Below are positions 32,935-41,587 of a DNA stretch of 64,000 nt, piece by piece. The DNA comes from Gemmatimonadaceae bacterium (GTDB lineage: Bacteria; Gemmatimonadota; Gemmatimonadetes; Gemmatimonadales; Gemmatimonadaceae). How positions within the stretch are numbered: position 1 is the stretch's first letter; every line of letters starts with the position of its first letter. The stretch spans positions 1-64,000 of the forward strand of contig JAIEMN010000003.1 of NCBI GenBank assembly GCA_019752115.1. Reading direction: 5' to 3'. The notes below the pieces were generated by a model, which saw only the letters and a program-made list of their open reading frames with translations, was not told the origin of the DNA and made no database searches. Made by a program: the position numbers and the translations under genes.

Positions 32935-34710
32935 ATGCGGGTCGTTGCCCACAATGTGTTGTCTGCCGCGCGCCGATCGACGTATCGCACCGGCGCCGCG
33001 TTGCTTCTGCTCGGCGGTCTGGCCGGCTGCCTCGATCTCAAGACCACAGCCGACGCCTGCTCGGTTACGGTCGCTCCGGCGACGCTCACACTGCCGGTGA
33101 ATGGCACCTCGACCATCGTGGGCACGGCGTTCGACTGCAAGGGCAACTCGATCAAGAACAAGACCATCACCTTTTCGACGAGCAATCCGGCCGTCGCGAC
33201 GGTGACGACCGGCGGCAATGTGCTGGCCGTGGCGGTGGGCAGCGCCACGATCTCGGCCGTGGCGCAGGGGAAGAGCGCGGCGGTGCAGGTCACGGTGACG
33301 CCGGAGCAGGCGGCGAGCGTGACGCTGACGCCGGCCACGATCACGCTGCGCCGCGGCAACGCGCGCCAGCTGACGGCGGTCGCCAAGAACGCGCAGCAGG
33401 TGGTGATTGCCGGGCGCACGTTCCGCTGGGCGTCCAGCAACTCCTCGATCGTGTCGGTGGACCAGAACGGCAACGTGACGGCGCTCTCGACCGGCACGGC
33501 GGTTGTCTCGGCCGAAGCCGACCAGCAGACGGGCAGCGCCACGATCACGGTCACGGAAGTGCCCATCGGCTCGTGCTCGCTCTCGCCGGCCAGCCAGAAG
33601 CTCACCGTCACCGCGAGCACGCAGCCGACGCTCGTGCTGCGCGATACGGCGAACAACGTGATTCCGTCGCTCAACCGGCAGATGAACTGGTCGAGCAGCA
33701 ACCAGGTATCGGCGCTGGTGTCGCAGACCGGCCTCGTCACGGCGGTCAAGGCGGGCACGGCCACCATCACGGCGGCCTCGGTGGAGTATCCGGCGGTCAG
33801 CTGCACGGCCACGGTCGAAACGGTCGATGCGCGCATCGTCTCGGCGGTGATCTCGCCGCGGCCGTCCACGCTCCGCCTGAGCATCCCGCGTCAGTTCTCG
33901 GTCACGCTGAGTGACTCGGTCGGCGGCGCGATTCCGCCGGGCCGCGTGGTGAACTGGACGAGTGTGACGCCCTCGGTGGCGACGGTCTCGGCGACCGGTC
34001 TGGTGACCGGCCTGCAGCTGGGCAATGCCCGCATCGCGGTCAACGCCGAAGGCGCCGTGGATACGGTGAGCTTCACGATCACGAAGGTGCCGGTGGCGAC
34101 GATCCAGCTCTCGCCGAGCTCCTCGAGCGTGGTCCAGGGGCAGACGCGTCAGCTGACGGCCACGCTCACCGACTCGACGGGCGCGACGGTCACCGATCGC
34201 ACGATCGAGTGGACGAGCAGCGACCCGACGCGGGCGACGGTCAGCGGCACCGGTCTGGTGACGACGCTGGCCCCGGGCACGGTGACGATCACCGCGACGA
34301 GTGAGACGCGGTCGGGCACGGCCTCGGTGACGGTGCAGCAGATCCCGGTCGATACGATCGTGGTGAATGGCACCTACTCCGCCGCCCTCAGCGACGCCAA
34401 CAAGTCGTTCGCCATCACGCTGCGGGATGCGAGCGGCAACACGCTCTTCAACCGCTCGGTGAGCGTCACGAGCAGCGATCCGAGCGTCGCCACCGGTACG
34501 GCGAACGGTCAGGGCACGATTGTGACGGTATCGGCGTCGAAGGCGGGCTCCGCGACCTTCACCCTGCGCGCGCTGAACAGCAACAGCCAGCCGGAAGGCA
34601 AGGCGTCCACGGTGGTCATCACGATCAATCCGTCGGTCACGCCGCTGCGCAGCGGTGTGAGTGCGCCGCCGAGCACCGCCCCGAGCGGTGCCGCCATCAA
34701 GAAGAACTGA
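32935..34710 (+). CDS. Lipoprotein with bacterial Ig-like (Big2) repeats
   Basis: 591 residues. The signal ends in LAGC, so the protein is lipid-anchored. About six Big2-type repeats of 80-90 residues follow, each opening like SVTLTPATITLRRGNARQL and closing with GTATVS/GTATIT. Such domains form extended beta-sandwich rods in surface adhesins and invasin-like proteins. The ATG at 32935 gives the signal peptide; the frame upstream is not used. The Thr/Ser/Val-rich composition is normal for the family. Likely a surface or outer-membrane-associated structural protein; binding partner unknown. Confidence 0.83.
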   Translation: MRVVAHNVLSAARRSTYRTGAALLLLGGLAGCLDLKTTADACSVTVAPATLTLPVNGTSTIVGTAFDCKGNSIKNKTITFSTSNPAVATVTTGGNVLAVAVGSATISAVAQGKSAAVQVTVTPEQAASVTLTPATITLRRGNARQLTAVAKNAQQVVIAGRTFRWASSNSSIVSVDQNGNVTALSTGTAVVSAEADQQTGSATITVTEVPIGSCSLSPASQKLTVTASTQPTLVLRDTANNVIPSLNRQMNWSSSNQVSALVSQTGLVTAVKAGTATITAASVEYPAVSCTATVETVDARIVSAVISPRPSTLRLSIPRQFSVTLSDSVGGAIPPGRVVNWTSVTPSVATVSATGLVTGLQLGNARIAVNAEGAVDTVSFTITKVPVATIQLSPSSSSVVQGQTRQLTATLTDSTGATVTDRTIEWTSSDPTRATVSGTGLVTTLAPGTVTITATSETRSGTASVTVQQIPVDTIVVNGTYSAALSDANKSFAITLRDASGNTLFNRSVSVTSSDPSVATGTANGQGTIVTVSASKAGSATFTLRALNSNSQPEGKASTVVITINPSVTPLRSGVSAPPSTAPSGAAIKKN

Positions 34711-34744
34711 TCCCCGGCGGGTCGCACCGCCTTCTAGATTGCAC

Positions 34745-34770
34745 GGGGCGTCTTCGCATGAAGACGCCCC
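34745..34770 (+). terminator. Terminator-like hairpin after Big2 lipoprotein
   Basis: GGGGCGTCTTC and GAAGACGCCCC are perfect 11-base arms with the loop GCAT, 35 bases after the lipoprotein stop. The following sequence is GTTGTCATT, so the T-tract is weak. The in-frame ATG at 34758 lies inside this hairpin, which supports the later start for the next gene. Confidence 0.7.
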
Positions 34771-34796
34771 GTTGTCATTCACGCCCGCTGCACGCC

Positions 34797-36668
34797 ATGT
34801 CTGCCGACACCGCCACGTCCACGCCGCCGTCATTTCTGCGCGATCTCTTCGGGGGCGAAATCAACGACGCCCTGCTCTTCCCGTATCCGGCCACCCTCGA
34901 GGTTCGCGATCCGGAGGAGGCCGCGGTGGTGCAGCGCCTGGTGGGCGCGCTGAACGGGATGGTGGCCTCGGGGCTCATCGATCCGTATCGCGCCGATGAA
35001 CAGGAAGGGTTCGACGAAGCGGTGATCACCGCGTTCGCGTCGGCGGGACTGCTGGGGCTCACGATTCCCAAGGCGTACGGCGGCCTTGGGCTTTCGGCGA
35101 GCGCGTATGCCCGCGTGTTCGGGGCCGTGGCTGCGGTGGATGCCTCACTCGGCGTCCTGATTGGCGTGCACTGCGGGCTCGGCGCCAAGGCGATCGTCAT
35201 CGCCGGTAACGACGCGCAGAAGGCGCGCTATCTGCCCATGCTGGCGCGTGGCGAAACACTGGCCGCGTACGCGCTCACGGAACCGGAAACCGGCTCGGAC
35301 GCGCAGCATGTCGTGACGACGGCCACCCGCAGCGCCGACAACACCGGGTGGGTGCTGAATGGTCGCAAGCACTGGATCGGCAACGGGCAGCGCGCCGGCG
35401 TGATCGCGACGTTTGCCCAGACGCCGGTGGAGCGGAACGGGCAGACGGTGATGCGCCCCACCGCGTTCATCATTCGCCCCGATATGCCGGGGTTCCGGGT
35501 GGACGGCACCGTGCGCAAGCTGGGCATTCGCGCCTCGACGCAGGCCGAGCTGGTGTTCGAACATCTCTTCGTGCCCGACGACCATGTGCTGGGTGAAGTG
35601 GGCAAGGGGTTCCGCGTGGCGGTGAACGCGCTGAATGCCGGTCGCTTGTCGCTCGCCAGTGGCTGCGCGTCGGCGTGCAAGCGGCTGCTGGGCGAGTTCA
35701 CGCGCTATGCGGAGGCACGCACCCAGTTCGGTGCCCCGCTCGCCGATTTCGAGATCACGCAGCGCAAGATGGCGAGCATCGCCAGCGAGACGTACGCTGC
35801 CGACGCGATGGTGGGCGCGCTGGCGGCGGCGCTCGATCGCACCGATGTCGATGCCTCGCTCGAGGCGGCGTGTGCGAAGGTCTTTGCGAGTGAACTGGTA
35901 TGGCGCAGCGCCGATGAGCTGGTGCAGTTGGCCGGCGGTCGCGGGTTCGTGAAGCCGTGGCCGTACGAGCGCTATCTGCGGGATGCGCGCATCCAGCGCA
36001 TCTTCGAGGGCGCGAACGAAATTCTCCGCCTCTTCGTGGGGCTCAACGGTATTCAGGGACCCGCCGAGGAGCTCAAGGAGCTCGCAGGCGCGCTCCGCAG
36101 TCCGCTGCAGAACCTCGGCGTGGTCTCGAGCTTTGCGGCGCAGCGGGTGGCGAGTGCCTTCGGCAAGCGCGACCGCTTCTCGGTGGAGCTGCACGCCGCG
36201 CTCAAGCCGCACGCGACGTACATCGAGCGCCACGTGGCGGAGCTGGCCGAGGCGACGCAGAAGGCGATCACCACGCACAGGAAGGACCTGATTCACCGGC
36301 AGCTCGTCGTGGAGCGTCTCGCCGACATGGCGATCGAGCTGTACGCGCGGGCCACGACGGTGTCGCGCACACAGCGGCTCATTCTCGAACGCGGCGCCGA
36401 TGCGTGCGCCCGAGAGATCGCGCTCTGTGCCCTCTTCTGCGTGCAGAGTGGGCGCCGGTTCCGGGCCACGCGCATGGAGCTCGACGGCTCGGCGGGGGAG
36501 ACGATCGACGACCTGCGCCGTACGGTCGCGGCGCGTGTGCGTGCCGAGGCGGGCTACGCGACGACGGATGCGCTGCTTGATGTGCCGGTGCCGCCGCTCC
36601 CGGCGTGGAGCTTGCATCGCGATGAGCAGATCCGGGCGGTTTCGCGTGGTGCCCACCCAGAGGGGTGA
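34797..36668 (+). CDS. Acyl-CoA dehydrogenase family protein
   Basis: 623 residues, longer than the 380-residue short-chain type and similar to very-long-chain members that carry an extra C-terminal domain. N-terminal helices are followed by YALTEPETGSDAQ (FAD/substrate region), LNGRKHWIGNG, and the helical domain with RTQFGAPLADFEITQRKMA. The VQLAGGRGFVKPWPYERYLRDARIQRIFEGANEI segment includes the usual catalytic-base region. It oxidises acyl-CoA to enoyl-CoA and passes electrons to ETF. The ATG at 34797 is used because the upstream ATG falls in the hairpin. No other beta-oxidation genes are adjacent. Confidence 0.88.
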   Translation: MSADTATSTPPSFLRDLFGGEINDALLFPYPATLEVRDPEEAAVVQRLVGALNGMVASGLIDPYRADEQEGFDEAVITAFASAGLLGLTIPKAYGGLGLSASAYARVFGAVAAVDASLGVLIGVHCGLGAKAIVIAGNDAQKARYLPMLARGETLAAYALTEPETGSDAQHVVTTATRSADNTGWVLNGRKHWIGNGQRAGVIATFAQTPVERNGQTVMRPTAFIIRPDMPGFRVDGTVRKLGIRASTQAELVFEHLFVPDDHVLGEVGKGFRVAVNALNAGRLSLASGCASACKRLLGEFTRYAEARTQFGAPLADFEITQRKMASIASETYAADAMVGALAAALDRTDVDASLEAACAKVFASELVWRSADELVQLAGGRGFVKPWPYERYLRDARIQRIFEGANEILRLFVGLNGIQGPAEELKELAGALRSPLQNLGVVSSFAAQRVASAFGKRDRFSVELHAALKPHATYIERHVAELAEATQKAITTHRKDLIHRQLVVERLADMAIELYARATTVSRTQRLILERGADACAREIALCALFCVQSGRRFRATRMELDGSAGETIDDLRRTVAARVRAEAGYATTDALLDVPVPPLPAWSLHRDEQIRAVSRGAHPEG

Positions 36669-36671
36669 GAC

Positions 36672-36787
36672 GAACCGCTCACACAGAGGGCGCAGCGATC
36701 ACAGAGTACACAGGGGCGCACTTCGGCATCTTCGAAGCGCGCCCCTGTGTACTCTGGTCCTCGGTGTACTCTGTGCGATCAGTTCAA
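36672..36787. repeat. Palindromic intergenic repeat, copy A
   Basis: The ends match the family terminus TTGAACTGATCGCACAGAG: the right end CTCTGTGCGATCAGTTCAA is perfect and the left is degenerate (GAACCGCTCACACAGAG). An inner pair, 36702-36719 and 36739-36756, is a perfect 18-base inverted repeat around a 19-base loop. The right end contains the stop codon of the small Cys-rich gene. Confidence 0.8.
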
Positions 36788-36987
36788 AGATCCGCGCAAC
36801 TTCGGTTGATCTGTCCGCAGCTCAGGCAGATCTGCTTGCACTTGCGCCACGAGAGCGTGGGCGAGTCGCAGTACTCGCAGCACTCCACCGCCGGGGTGCG
36901 CTCCACGGGGAGCGGGGTCACCGTGGCGGCGTCCACCTTGCCGTGGGTGTAGAGCGCCACGCGCTCGAGATGACAGGTCGCACTCAT
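36784..36987 (-). CDS. Small Cys-rich, probable zinc-ribbon protein
   Basis: 67 residues with two CxxC knuckles (CEYC and CLSC) plus further Cys (C5, C35, C50, C64), suggesting one or two zinc sites. No wider family is recognised. Its ATG overlaps the stop of the response regulator gene by one base (TAATG), so it should be translated from the same mRNA. Its last codons and stop fall in the terminus of repeat copy A, so the C-terminus may have been reshaped by that repeat. Confidence 0.65.
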   Translation of the reverse strand: MSATCHLERVALYTHGKVDAATVTPLPVERTPAVECCEYCDSPTLSWRKCKQICLSCGQINRSCADL

Positions 36988-37682
36988 TACGCGTCGGTCT
37001 TCAGGAGCCCGAGCTTGAGCGCGAACTTCACGTAGTCGGTGCGGTGCGTGAGCCCCAGCTTTTCGCCGATGCGCTGCTTGTAGGTATCCACCGTCTTGGG
37101 CGAGATCGTGAGATGCTCGCCGATCTCCGGCGCCGTGTAGCCTTCGGCGACCATGCGCAGCACGACCTGCTCGCGGTCGGTGAGCTTGTCGTAGCGGGCG
37201 CGTTCTTCGGCGTTGCCGTCGCGCTTGGCGAGGCCGCGGGCCAGGGCGCGCGCGGCCGTGGGCTGCACGTACACATCGCCGGCAGCCACGGTGCGCACGG
37301 CGTCGACGAGTTCGCGATCGGCGACGGACTTGAGGAGATAGCCGCCGGCGCCCGCCTCGAGCAGCGCGACCAGATGCTCGTCTTCGGTGTGCATCGTGAG
37401 CACGAGCACGCGGCGCGTGGCCGGCTCATCGGGGTTCTGCGTGCGCGCGGCGTTGGCCTTGTGCAACTCGCGCGTGGCGGTGAGCCCATCCATGTCGGGC
37501 ATGGAGAGGTCCATCACGATCACGTGCGGGTCGAGACGCTCGGCGAGGACGAGGGCATCCTTCCCGCTCGACCCCTCACCGACCACGGCAATATCCTTGG
37601 CGGTGGAGAGCACGGCTTTGAGACCGGCCCGAACGATCTGGTGATCGTCCACCAGGACAACACGAATGAGATCTGGACGCAT
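36987..37682 (-). CDS. NarL/FixJ-type response regulator
   Basis: 231 residues. The receiver domain has the acidic pair VLVDDHQ (Asp12-Asp13), the phospho-acceptor Asp in VIVMDLSMPDMDG near residue 58, switch Thr in VLTMHTEDE and Lys in LLKSVADREL. The C-terminal LuxR helix-turn-helix reads LTDREQVVLRMVAEGYTAPEIGEHLTISPKTVDTYKQRI. It binds DNA when phosphorylated. No histidine kinase is adjacent, so the partner is unknown. Co-transcribed with the small Cys-rich gene. Confidence 0.92.
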   Translation of the reverse strand: MRPDLIRVVLVDDHQIVRAGLKAVLSTAKDIAVVGEGSSGKDALVLAERLDPHVIVMDLSMPDMDGLTATRELHKANAARTQNPDEPATRRVLVLTMHTEDEHLVALLEAGAGGYLLKSVADRELVDAVRTVAAGDVYVQPTAARALARGLAKRDGNAEERARYDKLTDREQVVLRMVAEGYTAPEIGEHLTISPKTVDTYKQRIGEKLGLTHRTDYVKFALKLGLLKTDA

Positions 37683-37747
37683 GGCCGCAAACTACGGCCC
37701 GGACGGCACTTCGCAATGCACGGCGCGCCTCCGCGCCGGGGCGGTGG

Positions 37748-38800
37748 CTACTCGGCGGCGGCCCGCCCGCCCTTGAAGATGCGGTACAGGTACACGAAGC
37801 TCGGCAGCAGGATCAGCGTCCCCAGTCCAAGGGCGGTCATCACGAGCTCAAGGGTGACCCGCGGCGCCGCCAGCTCGGTGATGGTGCGATCCGGAGGCAG
37901 GAGCCAGGGGAACTGGGTCCACGCCCACCCCCACAGGATGAACGAGGCCTGCGCGGCGGCCGCGAGGCGCCCCAGGGGATACCGACGGGTGCGGATGGCC
38001 CAGAGCGCGGTGACCGCCGCGAGTGCGGTGACGGCGTGCATGGTGAGCGCCGCGGTCCCCCGGGTGAGCCCCTCATAGAGCTCGGGGAACTCGGCCCGGG
38101 CCAGCGCGAGCGTCGCGGCCGCCATGCCAAAGAGAATGGCCTGCGTCTGCAGGGCCCGCCGACGGAAGATCTCCTGCAACTCGCGGTCGGTGGTTTCGCA
38201 GGTGAGGTAGGCCGCCGCCAGATAGGCAAAGAGCACGAGCGTGAGGCCACCGACGGCCCACGGAAACGGCGACGTCAGCCACGGGTCGAGAAACCGCTCC
38301 CGGAACGTGACGCCCGCGAGGGCGCTGATCGGGCGCAGCGGCAGACGGCCCCCGGCCACCGTGCCCAAGCAGACCCCCAGCACGATTGGGGTCAGCAGGC
38401 TCGCGACCGAAAAGATCCGCCCCCACCGGCGCTGCACCTCGTCGTGCGAACGGTCGTAGGTGCGAAAGGTGAAGGCCGATCCGCGCAGCACGACCCCCAC
38501 GAGCATGGCGGTCAGCGGGATGTGCAGCTCGGTCGCCAGATGGGCGAACGCCTTTGGAAAACAGGTGAACAGCAGCACCACCACCAGGATCAGCCACACG
38601 TGATTGGCTTCCCAGATGGGCCCGATCGCATCGGCGATGAGATGCCGCTGGGCGTCGCGATGGCGTCCGCGCGCGAACAGATCCCACACGCCACCGCCAA
38701 AGTCGGCGCCCGCGAGCAGTACATAGGCGTTGAGCGACAGCACCATCGTGCCCGCCACGACGTGCGGCAGTGTCCAGGTCAGCGCCGTGGGTTCCGTCAC
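37748..38800 (-). CDS. cydB: Cytochrome bd oxidase subunit II
   Basis: 350 residues, about eight or nine transmembrane helices. The N-terminal signature LLAGADFGGGVWDLFARG and the block IGPIWEANHVWLILVVVLLF are typical of CydB. It forms the quinol oxidase with CydA, reducing oxygen to water with high affinity and without proton pumping. A GTG start at 38800 lies 7 bases after the cydA stop. No cydX or cydCD is in the window. Confidence 0.94.
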   Translation of the reverse strand: MTEPTALTWTLPHVVAGTMVLSLNAYVLLAGADFGGGVWDLFARGRHRDAQRHLIADAIGPIWEANHVWLILVVVLLFTCFPKAFAHLATELHIPLTAMLVGVVLRGSAFTFRTYDRSHDEVQRRWGRIFSVASLLTPIVLGVCLGTVAGGRLPLRPISALAGVTFRERFLDPWLTSPFPWAVGGLTLVLFAYLAAAYLTCETTDRELQEIFRRRALQTQAILFGMAAATLALARAEFPELYEGLTRGTAALTMHAVTALAAVTALWAIRTRRYPLGRLAAAAQASFILWGWAWTQFPWLLPPDRTITELAAPRVTLELVMTALGLGTLILLPSFVYLYRIFKGGRAAAE

Positions 38801-38807
38801 GACGCGC

Positions 38808-40196
38808 TCACGGCGTGTGGTAGATGCCGGTGCGACTCGGCGCGGGGGGAATCGGCATCTCGCCGGTGAGGCCCAGCGGCTGCTGCGTGATCCCCGTCTT
38901 GAGCAGCTGACGCCAGAGGAGGAAGAGGACGACGACCGCGAGGCCGAGATAGAGCAGCGTGAAGATCACGAACGGCACGGCAAGCCCGGGCATCGGCGTC
39001 ACCGCGTCGGCGGTGCGCAGCACGTTGTGCATGATCCACGGCTGCCGCCCCACTTCGGTGACCGTCCACCCGGCTTCGAGCGCGATGAAGCCCAAGGGGG
39101 CCGCGAGCATCACGGCGGTCAGGAAGCGACGATCGTCGGGCAAGGCGCTGCCCTGCCCGCGACGGCGACGCCACCAGCGCACGCTCCCCCACGCGGCGAG
39201 CGCGGCCATCGCCGTGCCGCACCCGACCATGATCTGAAAGGCGAGGTGCACGATGGCGAGCGGTGGGCGATCGCTCGCCGGTACGGCATCGACGCCCTGC
39301 ACGACGGCATCGCGGCGGCCATGGAGCAGCAACGACAGACCGCCGAGAATCTCGATGGCGCCGCGGTGTTCGAGGGTGGTGGCGTCGGGCCAGCCGCCGA
39401 TCACGAAGTTCGCCGGGCCCGTCCGGAGATGCCCCTCCATGGCGGCCAGCTTGATCGGCTGTCGCTTCGCCACGCTGCGGGCGCTCCAGTCGCCACTCAG
39501 CGGCTGCAGCAGCGCAGACGGAAGCGCCATCCACATCGCGATCTGCAGCGCCGCGCGATGAAAGGCGCGGTGGGGCGTGCCACGACGCAGCGCGAACGCA
39601 TGCACGCCCGCCACGGCAAAGCCCGTCGCCGCGAACGCCGCAAGCGTCATGTGCACGACCTGCGTGGGCGCCGCCGCATTGAACATCGCCGCAATGGGAT
39701 CAACGTTCGACACGATGCCGCGTTCGAAGGTGAATCCGGCCGGCGCGTTCATCCACGCATTCGCACACACCACGAAGATGCCGCTGAGCGTGCCGCTCAC
39801 GGCCACCACGACGCCGGCGAGGAAGTGCGCGCGCCGCGAGATGCGGTTCCAGGCGTAGAGGTAAATGCCGAGGAAGATGGCCTCGGTAAAGAACGCGAAC
39901 CCCTCGAGCGAGAAGGGCATGCCGATGACCGGCCCGGCGTGCTCCATGAACGTGGGCCACAACAACCCCAGTTCGAAGCTCAGCACGGTCCCGGAGACGG
40001 CGCCCACGGCAAACATGATGGCGGTACCCTTGGCCCAGCGCTTCGTGAGCTCGAGCAGCACCGGGTCGCCACTCTTGAGCCAGCGCCCTTCGGCGATGAC
40101 CATGAGCACGGGCATGCCGATCCCCACCACCGCGAAGATGATGTGGAATGCCAGCGACATGGCCATCTGGGAACGCGCAAAGAGCAGATCAGTCAT
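38808..40196 (-). CDS. cydA: Cytochrome bd oxidase subunit I
   Basis: 462 residues. Heme ligands are visible in the N-terminal helix (MAMSLAFHIIFAVVG) and in VVHMTLAAF, and the conserved GRQPWIMHNVLRTADAV lies in the C-terminal half. The periplasmic Q-loop region appears short, as in the CioA/cyanide-insensitive-like branch. The ATG at 40196 gives the usual opening MTDLLFARSQMA; an ATG at 40205 three codons earlier is equally possible because neither has a ribosome-binding site. Upstream is fahA on the same strand, 56 bases away. Confidence 0.94.
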   Translation of the reverse strand: MTDLLFARSQMAMSLAFHIIFAVVGIGMPVLMVIAEGRWLKSGDPVLLELTKRWAKGTAIMFAVGAVSGTVLSFELGLLWPTFMEHAGPVIGMPFSLEGFAFFTEAIFLGIYLYAWNRISRRAHFLAGVVVAVSGTLSGIFVVCANAWMNAPAGFTFERGIVSNVDPIAAMFNAAAPTQVVHMTLAAFAATGFAVAGVHAFALRRGTPHRAFHRAALQIAMWMALPSALLQPLSGDWSARSVAKRQPIKLAAMEGHLRTGPANFVIGGWPDATTLEHRGAIEILGGLSLLLHGRRDAVVQGVDAVPASDRPPLAIVHLAFQIMVGCGTAMAALAAWGSVRWWRRRRGQGSALPDDRRFLTAVMLAAPLGFIALEAGWTVTEVGRQPWIMHNVLRTADAVTPMPGLAVPFVIFTLLYLGLAVVVLFLLWRQLLKTGITQQPLGLTGEMPIPPAPSRTGIYHTP

Positions 40197-40252
40197 GATG
40201 CCCATTCAACGACGGCAGCACGACCGGCGTTTCCGCCGTCTTCCCCCGCGCG

Positions 40253-41554
40253 TCACCGGGCGGGACGCACCTCTCCCACGCAGCGACCCAGCCCGATCCG
40301 CACCGCCCCGTCCCGCTCGGCATACGCGGTCATGATCACCTCGTCGCCATCCTCGAGGAACCCGCGGGTTTCCCCATTTGGCAGCGACACCGGCTGGGCG
40401 CCGCGCCATGTCAACTCGAGCAGACAACCGCGACTGTCAACCGCAGCACCCGAAATGGTGCCGCTGCCGAGCAGATCGCCCGGACGGAGATTGCACCCGC
40501 TGCTGGCATGGTGGGTGAGCATCTGCGCAAAGCTCCAGTAGAGATCGAGACTGCTCCCCTGCGAAATGCGCACCGCCGCCTCGCCCGCGGCACGCATGCG
40601 CGCCGTGCGAAGCCAGACCTCGACCGTCAGGGCCAGCCCGCCGCGCGCGGCGTCGCCCGCGTCGGCCAGATAGGGGAGCGGCGCCGGGTCGCCCTCGGCC
40701 CGCGGCGCCAACGGGGCGCGGAACGGCTCGAGGGCCTCCATCGTCACGACCCACGGGCTGATCGTGCTGGCAAAGTTCTTGGCCAGAAACGGCCCAAGCG
40801 GCTGATACTCCCAGCTCTGGATGTCGCGCGCCGACCAGTCGTTGAGCAGACAGACGCCCCAGAGATGGGTCTCGGCATCGCGCAGCGGGATCGTGTCGCC
40901 CAGCACGTTCCCGGTGCCGACGAACGCCCCCAGCTCCAGTTCGTAGTCGAGCGAGCGCGACGGCCCCACCGTGGGCTCCGCGTCGTTCGGCCCTTTGCGC
41001 TGCCCGCACGGGCGCACCACCGGGGTGCCACTCACCACGAGGCTCGATGCGCGGCCGTGATAGCCGATGGGGACGTATTTGTAGTTCGGCAGCAGCGGAT
41101 TATCGGGGCGGAACATCGAGCCCACGTTGGTCGCGTGATGCACCGACGCGTAGAAGTCGGTGTAGTCGCCCACCTGTACCGGCAGGAACAGCTCGGCCTC
41201 CACCTGCGAAACCAGTGCATGCTGCGCGATCTGCTGATCATGCACCGACGCATCGCTCGCCAGCAGGCGCGTGACGGCCGCGCGCAGCGCGCGCCGCACC
41301 GGTGCCCCGAGCGCCATGAGCGCGTTGAGACTGGGCGATGCACAGGCGCGCCCACCACGTTCCACGAGCTCGTCGACGTGATCAAAGAGATCGGCCGCGA
41401 GACATGCCGCCACATCGAGGATCTGGTCGCCGATCGCGACACCCACCCGAGGTGCTTCGTTGGTCCCGGCGCGACGAAACACACCGAACGGCAAGTTCTG
41501 GATGGGGAAATCGGCGTGGCCGTTGGCCGATGCAACCCACGAGGTCAGCGACAC
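40253..41554 (-). CDS. fahA: Fumarylacetoacetase
   Basis: 433 residues. It cleaves fumarylacetoacetate to fumarate and acetoacetate, the last step of tyrosine and homogentisate breakdown. The N-terminal FAH_N domain (PIQNLPFGVF) is followed by the catalytic domain with DYTDFYASVHHATNVG, GYHGRASSLVVSG, LDYELELGAFVG, LLNDWSARDIQSWEYQPLGPF and the metal-ligand regions. A GTG start is used at 41554. It is the last gene of an operon with nadB, nadA, nadC and an unknown gene, an uncommon association. No homogentisate dioxygenase or maleylacetoacetate isomerase is in the window. Confidence 0.93.
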   Translation of the reverse strand: MSLTSWVASANGHADFPIQNLPFGVFRRAGTNEAPRVGVAIGDQILDVAACLAADLFDHVDELVERGGRACASPSLNALMALGAPVRRALRAAVTRLLASDASVHDQQIAQHALVSQVEAELFLPVQVGDYTDFYASVHHATNVGSMFRPDNPLLPNYKYVPIGYHGRASSLVVSGTPVVRPCGQRKGPNDAEPTVGPSRSLDYELELGAFVGTGNVLGDTIPLRDAETHLWGVCLLNDWSARDIQSWEYQPLGPFLAKNFASTISPWVVTMEALEPFRAPLAPRAEGDPAPLPYLADAGDAARGGLALTVEVWLRTARMRAAGEAAVRISQGSSLDLYWSFAQMLTHHASSGCNLRPGDLLGSGTISGAAVDSRGCLLELTWRGAQPVSLPNGETRGFLEDGDEVIMTAYAERDGAVRIGLGRCVGEVRPAR

Positions 41555-41587
41555 GGGAGGGGTCCTGTCGAAAGGAAGAAGGACAGA

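Noticed and set aside
31203-33884. Very long minus-strand frame (893 codons) across the glycosyltransferase and Big2 genes
   Set aside because: It overlaps two well-supported genes in another frame. Its translation is Arg/Ala/Gly-rich with no domain.
34758-34796. Earlier start for the acyl-CoA dehydrogenase
   Set aside because: The ATG at 34758 lies inside a terminator-like hairpin, and the extra residues are not typical of the family.
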